Both the position numbers and the translations under genes were made by a program. Shown here piece by piece: positions 7,806 to 15,774 of a DNA stretch of 37,081 nt. The stretch is taken from positions 1 to 37,081 of the forward strand of contig NZ_NFIQ01000038.1 of the NCBI RefSeq assembly GCF_002159455.1, read 5' to 3'. Numbering within the stretch: position 1 is the stretch's first letter; every line of letters starts with the position of its first letter. The stretch is from Flavonifractor sp. An306 (GTDB lineage Bacteria; Bacillota; Clostridia; Oscillospirales; Oscillospiraceae). Below the pieces are notes generated by a model that saw nothing but the letters and a program-made list of their open reading frames with translations, ran no database searches and was not told where the DNA came from.

Positions 7806-9331
7806 TATGGAGCCTGTGTTTCGTAGAGAAAACGCCAGGAGATGTCCTCCTTGCCCCGCTGGAGCGCCAGGGCGGCCTCGTACTCCGCCTGGGTGACGGA
7901 GCGGTAGTCCAGATACCAGTCGGTATAGGCGGCGCCGTCGGCGTCAGTAACGGTGTCCACCGAGCCCATGGGCGCGGTGCCCCGGCTGTGCTGAGGTTGG
8001 CCGCTGGCGTCGGTGTCCGCAAAAAACATGCGGCCGAATCCGCTGGAGGTGCTGTAGGAGTAGCAATAGCTGCCGTCGCTTTTCAGCTCCAGCATTTCCC
8101 CCGGGGTCAGGATATAGCCGTAGACCGTCCCGTCCTCTCCCTGGCGCAGGACCTCCCAGCCGTGGTGGGCTCCCGAGTCCAAAACCAGACGCAGCACCGC
8201 CTCTGTGGCGCCGTCCCGGTCCAGATCGATGGTGGTGAAGGCGTCCGCCGCCAGCTGGCTGCCCTCCGGGGCGCTTTTTGTCAGGAACTGGGAGAGGGTA
8301 AGGGTCCTGTTGTAGTCGGCGTCATAGAACGGACGGTCTTCCCACAGGACCTGCTCAAGCTGGGCGGACAGCGGGAGAACAGCCGGGCCGCTCTCCTGGG
8401 GCTCCGCTTCCCCAAGGGACTGGTCCGGAGGCTGTACGGGGGTGAGCAGGGAGAAGTTAAAGCTGTCCGCCAGGTCCTTCATGTCCTGCTTGGTTATCCC
8501 CTGATCGGTGCCCGCCAGCACGTTGACAAAGACAAAGCTGTCTCCCAGGTCGGTAAGCAGGAAGCCCCGGTCCGGCCCCAGGTCCAGGGTGATCTCCCAA
8601 CCCGCGCCGGTCTTGTAGTACCACTCCTCGTAGGCGGACAGGCCGCCCACAGGCAGGTACACGTCGTTGAGGGCGCCCTTGACGCTGCGGCGGAATTGAT
8701 AGTTTAGCTCTCTGCCCTCGCTGGTGGTCAGATATCCGTCATAGTGAAAGGTGCCGTCCTCGTAGATCTTGCCGCTGTAGGCGGTGTTGTCCCCCAGAAA
8801 ATCCCCCAGCAGGGAGACCCACTCCCCCTGGTCCTCCACCACATGGTTCCAGGTGTGGAGACTCAGGGTATATTTGGCGGCGATCTCCTCCAGCTTGTCC
8901 GCCATCTCCTGGGTGTACACCAGGTAACAGTGATATTGGGCCAGGGCCGGGTCCACATAGTTGCCCACCACGTTGAGGATGGCGCCGTCCGGGTCGTAGG
9001 AGGAGAGAAACTCATTCCATTCCGCCAGGCCCTGGCTCTCCGGGGTGTTGATATAGCCGGACAGGCTGAGCTGCTGCTCCTGTACCGACGGCTGGCCGGA
9101 AGGGGCGGGCTGATTTTGGGGCAGCAGCAGATCCTGCAGTCCCAGCAGGTGGGCGGCCACCGCGCCGATGGACAGGGCGGCCAGCAGGGCGAGCACCGCC
9201 GCCAGCAGCCACAGCCGCCGGACGGGTTTCTTCCGCCGGGGCTTGCGAGTCTGGGCAAAGTCCTCCCAGCGGATCTGGGCGGAGCTGTGGACCTGAGAAA
9301 AGGTCTCCCGATAGAAGTCACGGTTACTCAT
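7805..9331 (-). CDS. Probable membrane anti-sigma factor with large extracytoplasmic domain
   Basis: This 508-residue protein has a short cytoplasmic tail (1-37, with a basic run RKPRRKK), one membrane span (about 40-62) and a long outside region. The outside region has no clear catalytic motif. It contains an acidic loop TIDLDRDGATEAV that resembles calcium-binding repeat loops, many aromatic residues, and a low-complexity Pro/Gln/Glu linker in the middle. The start overlaps the last eight bases of the ECF sigma gene upstream, the usual layout for a sigma factor and its membrane-bound inhibitor. The role follows from gene order and topology; I do not recognise the outer domain. It would hold the sigma factor at the membrane until an envelope signal arrives. 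Confidence 0.7.
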   Translation of the reverse strand: MSNRDFYRETFSQVHSSAQIRWEDFAQTRKPRRKKPVRRLWLLAAVLALLAALSIGAVAAHLLGLQDLLLPQNQPAPSGQPSVQEQQLSLSGYINTPESQGLAEWNEFLSSYDPDGAILNVVGNYVDPALAQYHCYLVYTQEMADKLEEIAAKYTLSLHTWNHVVEDQGEWVSLLGDFLGDNTAYSGKIYEDGTFHYDGYLTTSEGRELNYQFRRSVKGALNDVYLPVGGLSAYEEWYYKTGAGWEITLDLGPDRGFLLTDLGDSFVFVNVLAGTDQGITKQDMKDLADSFNFSLLTPVQPPDQSLGEAEPQESGPAVLPLSAQLEQVLWEDRPFYDADYNRTLTLSQFLTKSAPEGSQLAADAFTTIDLDRDGATEAVLRLVLDSGAHHGWEVLRQGEDGTVYGYILTPGEMLELKSDGSYCYSYSTSSGFGRMFFADTDASGQPQHSRGTAPMGSVDTVTDADGAAYTDWYLDYRSVTQAEYEAALALQRGKEDISWRFLYETQAP

Positions 9332-9806
9332 CCTGCCACACCTCCCCCAACTGCTCCTTCAGCTTGGCCCGGGCCCGGGACAGCCGGGTGGTCACCGCCG
9401 AGGTCTCCAGCTTCAGCAGGGCCCCGATCTCCCGCACCGACAGCTCTTCGTAGTAAAACAGCACCAGCACGATGCGGTAGATCTCCGGCAGGGCCATCAC
9501 GCTTTGGTACAGGGCCTCCTGCTCCGGCTGCTGGAACACCGGCTGGGGCGGCAGCTCCTCCAGGGAGGCCCGCCGCTTCCGCCAGGGGCTGCGCAGCACG
9601 TCCCGGCAGTGGTTTACCGTCACCCGCAGCAGCCACCGCCGCAGGTGCTCCTCCCCCTGAAAAGGCTTTTGCGCGGTGTACAGCTTGAGAAAGACCTCCT
9701 GCACCGCGTCGTCCGCGTCCTGGGGGCTGGCCAGGACGTGGAGCGCCACCCGGTAGACCATATCCTGATAGCGCTCCACCGCGGCGGTGAAACTGGTTTT
9801 GTCCAT
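9324..9806 (-). CDS. RNA polymerase ECF-type sigma factor
   Basis: This 160-residue sigma-70 family protein has region 2 (VYRVALHVLASPQDADDAVQEVFLKLY, given in part) near the N-terminus. Region 4 is near the C-terminus, with the helix-turn-helix ELSVREIGALLKLETSAVTT and a basic recognition tail. No regions 1 or 3 are present, which defines an ECF factor. I start at ATG 9806 because AAGGGGGG lies just upstream. An alternative ATG at 9836 would fall at the expected transcription start of the candidate ECF promoter at 9841-9867. It is co-transcribed with the membrane protein downstream, which is probably its anti-sigma factor. Confidence 0.92.
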   Translation of the reverse strand: MDKTSFTAAVERYQDMVYRVALHVLASPQDADDAVQEVFLKLYTAQKPFQGEEHLRRWLLRVTVNHCRDVLRSPWRKRRASLEELPPQPVFQQPEQEALYQSVMALPEIYRIVLVLFYYEELSVREIGALLKLETSAVTTRLSRARAKLKEQLGEVWQDE

Positions 9807-9840
9807 AGGCGTCCCCCCTTGTGTGAATCCCTTCATCTTA

Positions 9841-9867
9841 GATACGAGCGGGGCGGGGGCTTTGTCA
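9841..9867 (-). promoter_or_regulatory. Candidate ECF-type autoregulatory promoter
   Basis: Read on the minus strand, TGACAA (9862-9867) is followed after 15 bases by CGTATC (9841-9846). This resembles the AAC-type -35 and CGT-type -10 of ECF promoters and lies about 35 bases before the sigma start chosen here. The spacer is almost pure G/C and no sigmaA boxes are visible. The sigma factor probably switches on its own operon here; this is inference from motif shape. Confidence 0.5.
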
Positions 9868-9879
9868 CAGAAGCGGTCG

Positions 9880-9915
9880 AAAAAAACAAACGGGACGCCT
9901 CCGGCGTCCCGTTTG
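9880..9915 (-). terminator. Rho-independent terminator of the CNNM/CorC gene
   Basis: On the minus strand a perfect 13-base-pair stem (arms 9903-9915 and 9887-9899, three-base loop) is followed by seven U residues (9880-9886). It lies 12 bases after the stop of the leftward gene at 9927 and just before the sigma operon promoter, so it insulates the two. Confidence 0.92.
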
Positions 9916-9926
9916 CTGGCTGTGTC

Positions 9927-11273
9927 CTATACCTGGGCGGGCTCCTCCACCGGGGCGGGGGCGGCCCGGGTGACGGTGGCCCACTCCACCCGGCGGTCGG
10001 TGAGCTCCTCCACCCGGATGCGCAGGCCGTAGGCCTCCACTTCGGGGTGGCTGCCGTCCTCGGGGATCACGCTGAGCTGGGCAAACACCAGCCCGCCCAG
10101 GGTCTCGGTCTCCTCGTCCTCGGGGAAGGCCACCCCCAGGGCGGCGGCGATGTCCTCCAGCTCGGCCGAGCCGGCAATCCGCCACCGGTCGTTCCCCAGG
10201 GGGATGATCTCCTGGTCCTCCTGGGGGTCAAACTCATCGTAGATGTTGCCCACGATCTCCTCCAGCAGGTCCTCCATGGTCACCAGGCCCGCGGTGCCGC
10301 CGTACTCGTCCACCACAATGGACAGGTGGACCTTTTTGCTCTGCATATCCTGGAACAGCATGTCGGTGTGCACCGACTGGGGGACGAAGTAGGCCGGGCG
10401 CAGCAGCTCCCGCAGGGGCTTGGGCCGGTCCTTCCGGGCGTTGAGCAGCCACTCCCGGGTGTTCAGAATGCCGATGACGTCGTCGGCGTCCTCCTCGTAC
10501 ACCGGGAACCGGGACAGGCCGGAGGTCTCGATGGTCTGCTGGATCTCCTCCGCCGTGTCGTCCACCCAGAGCATCACCATGTCGGTGCGGTGAACCATTA
10601 CGTCGGCGGCGGTCATGTTGTTGAACTCGAAGATGTTCTCGATCATCTCTTTCTCGTCCCGCTCAATGGCCCCCTTTTCCTCCCCGATGTCCACCAGTTT
10701 GCGGATGCCCTCCTCAGAGACCGGAGCCCGGTCGGGGTGGGGGTCCAGGTGGAGCAGCCGGAGGAACAGGGAGCTGATCCCCTCCAGCAGGGCGGTGAGG
10801 GGGAGCAGGAGCACGGACAGGGCGGCCACCGCCCCGCAGGTGAGGCGGGCGGCCTGGCTTCCCCGGTGGAGGGAGACCCGCCGGGGGATCACGGAGCCGA
10901 AGGCCAGCACGATAAGGGCGGTGACCAGGGTGACCCCGGCGGCGGCCAGCACCCGGACGGCGTAGGCGCCGTTTCCGGACAGGGCCCAGCGTGCCACGGC
11001 CCACCGGCCCAGGGGCAGGCCAAAGGACAGGGCGGCGCAGGCGGCGGAGCAGAAGCCGGACAGGGTGACGCACAGCTGAATGGTGGCCCGGGTGCGCACC
11101 GGGCGGCCGGCCAGCCTGAGCAGCTGGGCCGCCTTCCGGTCTCCCTCCTGGGCCTGGCGGCGGAGGGCGCCCTCATCCTGGGCGGGAATGGACAGCTCGG
11201 CGGCGGAAAAAAAGGCGGTCAGCAGGAGAAGTATGACCTGCAATGCGATTTGAGGCCATAATGGGGGCTGCAA
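9927..11273 (-). CDS. CNNM / CBS / CorC-type membrane protein (hemolysin family)
   Basis: This 448-residue protein has the domain order CNNM transmembrane domain (about 1-190, several hydrophobic spans), paired CBS domains (about 205-330) and a C-terminal CorC_HlyC domain (about 345-430, including ELEDIAAALGVAFPEDE and TLGGLVFAQL). Members are annotated as hemolysins, but the best studied act in magnesium or other metal-ion efflux. The start is TTG 11273, preceded by AAGAGGAGGA at ideal distance; no ATG fits. An extended -10 promoter lies upstream at 11324-11332, divergent from the ClC gene. A strong terminator follows the gene, so it is probably transcribed alone. Confidence 0.9.
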   Translation of the reverse strand: MQPPLWPQIALQVILLLLTAFFSAAELSIPAQDEGALRRQAQEGDRKAAQLLRLAGRPVRTRATIQLCVTLSGFCSAACAALSFGLPLGRWAVARWALSGNGAYAVRVLAAAGVTLVTALIVLAFGSVIPRRVSLHRGSQAARLTCGAVAALSVLLLPLTALLEGISSLFLRLLHLDPHPDRAPVSEEGIRKLVDIGEEKGAIERDEKEMIENIFEFNNMTAADVMVHRTDMVMLWVDDTAEEIQQTIETSGLSRFPVYEEDADDVIGILNTREWLLNARKDRPKPLRELLRPAYFVPQSVHTDMLFQDMQSKKVHLSIVVDEYGGTAGLVTMEDLLEEIVGNIYDEFDPQEDQEIIPLGNDRWRIAGSAELEDIAAALGVAFPEDEETETLGGLVFAQLSVIPEDGSHPEVEAYGLRIRVEELTDRRVEWATVTRAAPAPVEEPAQV

Positions 11274-11323
11274 GGCAATTCCTCCTCTTCACAATATCCC
11301 GAATCAGCAGTAATACGAAATCC

Positions 11324-11332
11324 AGTATAGCA
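11324..11332 (-). promoter_or_regulatory. Extended -10 promoter for the CNNM/CorC gene
   Basis: On the minus strand TGCTATACT is a TGn-extended -10 box. No convincing -35 is visible, as is usual for extended -10 promoters. It is about 50 bases before the TTG start. Confidence 0.5.
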
Positions 11333-11379
11333 CAGCCATGAAAAAAATCCATAAGAATGCGGAAAAAAGTTGGTATCCA

Positions 11380-11388
11380 TGTTATAAT
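11380..11388 (+). promoter_or_regulatory. Extended -10 promoter for the ClC channel gene
   Basis: TGTTATAAT at 11380-11388 is a TGn-extended perfect -10 box, about 33 bases before ATG 11421. The -35 region is poor. It lies back to back with the leftward promoter at 11324-11332. Confidence 0.6.
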
Positions 11389-11420
11389 AGCCCCAGTGTA
11401 CAGGGAGAGGATGAGCGAGG

Positions 11421-12737
11421 ATGCAAGCAGTACAGCAGCGCCCGCCGGGGCGCTTCACCCAGGCAGGCCAGGCTCTCACCTTCATCAAGTGGCTGGCTTT
11501 CGCGGCCATCTGCGGCGTGGTGTGCGGCGGGGTGGCCACGGCCTTTTATTACGCCTTTTCCATGGTCACCGACCTGCGCCACCAAAACCCCTGGCTGCTG
11601 TGGCTGCTCCCCCTGGGGGGCGTGGCCATCGTGCAGCTCTACCGGGTGTGCGGCATGGCGGGGGACCGGGGCACCAACTTCGTGCTGGTGGCGGTGCGGG
11701 AGAACAAGCCCCTGCGGCTGCGTACCGCGCCGCTGGTGTTTCTCTCCACCATGATCACCCATCTGGTGGGGGGCTCCTCCGGCCGGGAGGGGGCCATCCT
11801 CCAGATCGGCGGCTCCATCTCCTCCAAAATCGGCCGGTGGATGCGCCTGGACGACAAGGACAGCCGGGTGATTACCATGTGCGGCATGGCGGCCGCCTTT
11901 TCCGCCCTGTTCGGCACCCCCCTGACGGCGGCCATGTTCGCCATGGAGGTCACCAGCGTGGGGGTGCTCTATTACGCCGCCATGGTGCCCTGCGTCCTGT
12001 CCGCCATCGTGGGGCTGTGGATGGCCCAGCTCTTTCACGTGCCCGCCACCGCCTTCACCCTGGAGGGGATCCCCAACCTGAGCCCTCTCACCCTCCTGCA
12101 GGTCATCGGCTTGGGCATCCTGTTCGCCCTGCTGTCCATCTGCTTCTGCCGGCTGATGCACGCCGCCCCCCACCTGTACGAGAAGTATCTGCCCGGCCCA
12201 AACACCCGGGCGGCGGCGGGTGGCGCGCTGGTGATCGCGCTCACCTTCCTGGTGTGGCTGTGGAACCCGGACAGCTACGACTACAACGGCGCCGGGGAGG
12301 CAGTGCTCCACGCGGCGGTGAGCGGCCACGCCCGGCCGGAGGCCTTCCTGCTCAAGATGCTCTTCACCACCATCACCCTGGGGGCGGGCTTCAAGGGGGG
12401 CGAGATTGTGCCGGTGTTCTTTACCGGGGCCACCTTCGGCTGCACCGTGGGCCCCCTGCTGGGGCTCCACCCCTCCTTCGGGGCGGGGCTGGGCATGGTG
12501 TGCGTGTTCTGCGGCGTCACCAACTGCCCCATCAGCTCCCTGCTGCTGGCTCTGGAGCTCTTCGCCGGGGACAGCCTGGGGCTGTTCACCGGCCAGAGTA
12601 TGTGCCTGTTCGCGGTGTGCCTGGCGGTGTCCTATATGCTGTCGGGCTACTACGGCCTGTACAGCGAGCAGAAGATCCTGTACAGCAAGCTGCGGCCGGA
12701 GTTTATCGACAAAAAGGCCAATGACAAGGAAATTTGA
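11421..12737 (+). CDS. ClC-family chloride channel / transporter
   Basis: This 438-residue multi-pass membrane protein belongs to the voltage-gated ClC family. The selectivity signature GSSGREGAILQIGG is present near residue 118, in the place of GxGREGP; the second conserved Gly-rich segment GGEIVPVFFTGATFG is near 333. About ten hydrophobic helices are visible. There is no C-terminal CBS pair, so regulation by nucleotides is unlikely. Bacterial members are chloride/proton antiporters or fluoride exporters; sequence alone does not tell which. The ATG follows a GGAGAGG site at 11404-11410 and an extended -10 promoter. The VOC gene begins 20 bases after the stop, so they may be co-transcribed. 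Confidence 0.92.
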   Translation: MQAVQQRPPGRFTQAGQALTFIKWLAFAAICGVVCGGVATAFYYAFSMVTDLRHQNPWLLWLLPLGGVAIVQLYRVCGMAGDRGTNFVLVAVRENKPLRLRTAPLVFLSTMITHLVGGSSGREGAILQIGGSISSKIGRWMRLDDKDSRVITMCGMAAAFSALFGTPLTAAMFAMEVTSVGVLYYAAMVPCVLSAIVGLWMAQLFHVPATAFTLEGIPNLSPLTLLQVIGLGILFALLSICFCRLMHAAPHLYEKYLPGPNTRAAAGGALVIALTFLVWLWNPDSYDYNGAGEAVLHAAVSGHARPEAFLLKMLFTTITLGAGFKGGEIVPVFFTGATFGCTVGPLLGLHPSFGAGLGMVCVFCGVTNCPISSLLLALELFAGDSLGLFTGQSMCLFAVCLAVSYMLSGYYGLYSEQKILYSKLRPEFIDKKANDKEI

Positions 12738-12757
12738 AAGAAAGTAGGAGTTTTGAC

Positions 12758-13126
12758 ATGCTGCGATTTGATCACTTCAATTTCAACGTGCTGGACCTGG
12801 AGCGGTCCCTGAAGTTTTACAGCGAGGCCCTGGAGCTGAAGCCGGTAAAGGAGAAGAACGCTGCCGACGGCTCCTTCCGGCTGGTATATCTGGGAGACGG
12901 GGAGAGCGACTTCCGGCTGGAGCTGACCTGGCTGCGGGACCGCACGGAGCCCTATGACCTGGGGGAGCAGGAGTTCCACCTGGCCTTCCGCACCGACCGC
13001 TTTGACGAGCTGCTGGAGCGGCACCGGGCCATGGGCTGCGTCTGTTTTGAAAACCCCGGCATGGGGATCTACTTCATCGAGGACCCGGACGGCTACTGGA
13101 TCGAGCTGGTGCCCGACAAGCACTAA
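12758..13126 (+). CDS. VOC-superfamily protein, glyoxalase I-like
   Basis: This 122-residue single-domain vicinal-oxygen-chelate protein is close in wording to lactoylglutathione lyase (GloA). Likely metal ligands are His6 in the opening strand (DHFNFNV), Glu in RLELTW, His in EFHLAF and Glu in YWIELVP. All four positions are filled, so it is probably an active metalloenzyme. Glyoxalase I would detoxify methylglyoxal as a thiol hemithioacetal. Clostridia often lack glutathione, so the cofactor thiol may differ. I start at ATG 12758, after AGGAG and at the conserved first strand; an earlier frame from 12734 overlaps the ClC gene without a good ribosome site. The MBOAT gene follows after 14 bases. 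Confidence 0.85.
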   Translation: MLRFDHFNFNVLDLERSLKFYSEALELKPVKEKNAADGSFRLVYLGDGESDFRLELTWLRDRTEPYDLGEQEFHLAFRTDRFDELLERHRAMGCVCFENPGMGIYFIEDPDGYWIELVPDKH

Positions 13127-13140
13127 AAGGAGGCGACCCT

Positions 13141-14550
13141 GTGCTTTTTTCCAGTTCGGTATTCCTGTTCCTGTTCCTGCCCGGCGTGCTCATCGTCTAC
13201 TACCTGCTCCTCCGCCGGTGGCGGCAGGCCCAGAACATCTTCCTGCTGCTGGCCTCCCTGGTGTTCTACGCCTGGGGGGAGCCCTGGTTCGTGCTGGTGA
13301 TGATGCTCTCCATCGCGGCAAACTACGGCTTCGGGCTGTGGGTGGCCCGCGGACAGTCCGCGGGCACGGGCACAAAGGTGCCCGTGCTGCTGGCGGCCGT
13401 GTTCAATCTTGGTATCCTGTTTATATTTAAATACCTGACCTTTACTTTGGGTATTCTGAACCGCCTGGGGGGAGCCTTTGTGATCCCCGGCATTGAGCTG
13501 CCCATCGGCATCTCCTTTTTCACCTTCCAGGCCCTGAGCTACGTGCTGGATGTCCAGCGGGGGAGGGGGCAGGCCCAGCGCTCCCCCCTGAAGGTGGGGC
13601 TGTACATCTCCTTCTTTCCCCAGCTCATCGCCGGCCCCATCGTCAAGTATGAGACGGTGGCCGACCAGATCGACCACCGGAAGGAGACCTGGGACGACTT
13701 TGCCGCCGGATGCACCCGGTTCATCGTGGGCCTGGGGAAAAAGGTGTTGCTGGCCAATCAGCTGGCCCTGGTGGCCGACCGGGCCTTCCTGCTGGAGGGG
13801 GCGGACCGGCTGACCACCTCCTTTGCCTGGCTGGGCTCTCTGTGCTACACCCTGCAGATCTACTACGACTTCTCCGGCTACTCCGATATGGCCATCGGCC
13901 TGGGCAAGATGTTCGGCTTTCACTTTTTGGAGAACTTCAACTATCCCTATATCTCCCGGTCGGTCACCGAGTTCTGGCGGCGGTGGCACATCTCCCTGTC
14001 CACCTGGTTCCGGGATTATGTCTATTTCCCCCTGGGGGGCAGCCGGGTATCCTCCAAAGCAAAGCATATTCGCAACCTGTTTGTGGTATGGCTGCTCACC
14101 GGCATCTGGCACGGGGCCAACTGGACGTTTATCGTCTGGGGATTGTTCTATTTCGTGCTGCTGGTGCTGGAGAAATACGGCCATCTGGGCCGGGGCTGGC
14201 CAGCGGTGTGCCAGTGGCTGTTTACCTTCCTGATGGTCAATTTCGCCTGGGTGATCTTCCGGGCGGACGGTCCGGGGGAGGCGGCGGGCTTTCTGAGCGC
14301 CATGTTCGGCCGGGGGGCCGGGCTGTGGAGCGCCGAGACCGGCCTGTTTTTCCGGGAGAACTGGACGGTGCTGCTGGCGGGGGCGGTGTTTGCCGCGCCG
14401 GTGGCCCCCGCCCTGGCCCAGCGGGCAGGCCGGCTGCGGAGCGTGGCGCTGGATCTGGGCTACGCCCTGCTGGCGGCAGCCATCTTCCTGGTGTCGGCCA
14501 GCTTTATCATCAAGGGGACCTATAACCCCTTTATCTACTTCAATTTCTGA
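13141..14550 (+). CDS. MBOAT-family O-acyltransferase (AlgI-like)
   Basis: This 469-residue polytopic membrane protein of the MBOAT family starts at GTG 13141 after AAAAGGAGG. The conserved histidine is His324 in TGIWHGANWTF; the upstream family segments SFFTFQALSYVLD, FFPQLIAGPI, YYDFSGYSDMAIG and FWRRWHISLSTWFRDYVYFPLGGSR are all present. AlgI-like proteins move an acyl group, usually acetyl, across the membrane for O-acylation of surface polysaccharides. The next gene encodes the DHHW partner that places the acyl group on its target, so the two form one system. The polymer modified cannot be told from the window, since no glycosyltransferases are nearby. Confidence 0.93.
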   Translation: MLFSSSVFLFLFLPGVLIVYYLLLRRWRQAQNIFLLLASLVFYAWGEPWFVLVMMLSIAANYGFGLWVARGQSAGTGTKVPVLLAAVFNLGILFIFKYLTFTLGILNRLGGAFVIPGIELPIGISFFTFQALSYVLDVQRGRGQAQRSPLKVGLYISFFPQLIAGPIVKYETVADQIDHRKETWDDFAAGCTRFIVGLGKKVLLANQLALVADRAFLLEGADRLTTSFAWLGSLCYTLQIYYDFSGYSDMAIGLGKMFGFHFLENFNYPYISRSVTEFWRRWHISLSTWFRDYVYFPLGGSRVSSKAKHIRNLFVVWLLTGIWHGANWTFIVWGLFYFVLLVLEKYGHLGRGWPAVCQWLFTFLMVNFAWVIFRADGPGEAAGFLSAMFGRGAGLWSAETGLFFRENWTVLLAGAVFAAPVAPALAQRAGRLRSVALDLGYALLAAAIFLVSASFIIKGTYNPFIYFNF

Positions 14551-14562
14551 CGGGAGGGACCT

Positions 14563-15774
14563 ATGAAACGACGCAATACCATTACCGCCCTCCTGTTTCT
14601 CCTGCTGACGGCGGCCGGTCTGACGCTGGTGCTCACCGCCTTTGTGGGCGGGGAGGGGAAGCTGGAGGGGCTGCTCAAGTCCGCCGTCCGGGAGCGGGAC
14701 CCCGGCGCCGTCCTCAGTGAGGCGGAGAGCGCGGTGAACAGCGACCTGGACCGGGACCATCTGTTTATTCAGCTCTACGGCGGGGTGCAGCGGCTCTCCG
14801 GCCGGAGGGTGATCCAGGACATGGTGGCGGGCAATACGGTGGCTAAGCTGTCCACCGGCGCCCTGAATTTTGTGAACCTGGGCACCGCCGGCCAGGTGGA
14901 CCAGGAGGCGGTGGGCCGCCGGGCCCAGGCCACGGCGGAGCTGGCCGCCAAGCTGGAGGTCCGGGGCATCCACTATCTCTATATCGCCGCGCCCCAGAAG
15001 ATCCAGCGGGGCGCGGAGCTGCTGCCCCGGGGTCTGGAGGAGAGCGGCAACGCCACCTGCGACGCCTATCTGGCGGAGCTGGACCGGCTGGGGGTGGACT
15101 ATCTGGACCTGCGGCCGGTGTTTGAGAGCAACGGCATCTACTCCAACTGGTTTTTCCGCACCGACCACCACTGGAAGCCGGAGGCGGCCTTCTTTGCCTG
15201 GCAGTACCTGAGCGGGGAGCTGGACCTGCGCTACGGTTACGAGACGCCGTCGATCCTGACCAACCCCAACAACTGGAGCACCCGGGTGCTGGATGACTTT
15301 TTCCTGGGCAGCCAGGGCAAGCGGGTGGGCAGTCTGTACGCCGGGGTGGACGACTTCACCATCTATACCCCCAAATTTGACACCAATCTGACCTACACCA
15401 ACAGCGACGGCAGCTTTGACCGCTCCGGACCCTTTGCCCAGTCGGTGTGCTTCCCCGAGCGGGTGGAGGAGCGGGACTGGTTCAACGGCAATCCCTACAC
15501 CTACTATTCCGGCGGGGATTACGCCATGGCCACCATGGTCAACCACAATAACCCCAAGGGCCCCAAGGTGGTGCTGCTGCGGGAGTCCTTCTCCTGCGCT
15601 CTGGCCCCCTTCCTGGCCCTGTCCTGCTCGGAGCTGACCACCATTGACCTGCGCTATTTCTCCGGGGACCTGATGGATACCATCCGGGAGCTGGAGCCGG
15701 ACCTGGTGCTCACCCTGTATACCGCCAGCAGCACCGGCCTGGACAACATGTTTAACTTTGATACAACGGAGTGA
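14563..15774 (+). CDS. DHHW-family protein (AlgJ/AlgX-like acetylation partner)
   Basis: This 403-residue protein has one N-terminal membrane anchor or signal (about 7-27) and an extracytoplasmic SGNH-hydrolase-like domain. The family signature DHHW is at residues 201-204 (RTDHHWKPEA), and the catalytic-type Ser block LLRESFSCALAPF is near the C-terminus. In characterised systems such partners take the acetyl group delivered by an MBOAT protein and attach it to a cell-surface polymer. It lies 12 bases after the MBOAT gene, with a GGGAGG ribosome site, and its stop overlaps the GTG of the next gene. The partnership rests on family knowledge and adjacency. Confidence 0.88.
   Translation: MKRRNTITALLFLLLTAAGLTLVLTAFVGGEGKLEGLLKSAVRERDPGAVLSEAESAVNSDLDRDHLFIQLYGGVQRLSGRRVIQDMVAGNTVAKLSTGALNFVNLGTAGQVDQEAVGRRAQATAELAAKLEVRGIHYLYIAAPQKIQRGAELLPRGLEESGNATCDAYLAELDRLGVDYLDLRPVFESNGIYSNWFFRTDHHWKPEAAFFAWQYLSGELDLRYGYETPSILTNPNNWSTRVLDDFFLGSQGKRVGSLYAGVDDFTIYTPKFDTNLTYTNSDGSFDRSGPFAQSVCFPERVEERDWFNGNPYTYYSGGDYAMATMVNHNNPKGPKVVLLRESFSCALAPFLALSCSELTTIDLRYFSGDLMDTIRELEPDLVLTLYTASSTGLDNMFNFDTTE

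Noticed and set aside
9504-11261. A 585-codon plus-strand frame
   Set aside because: It is antisense to the sigma and CNNM/CorC genes and crosses a strong terminator; no motifs.
13123-15546. An 807-codon open frame on the minus strand
   Set aside because: It lies opposite the MBOAT and DHHW genes. High GC keeps antisense frames open; its product is Gly/Gln/His-rich without motifs.
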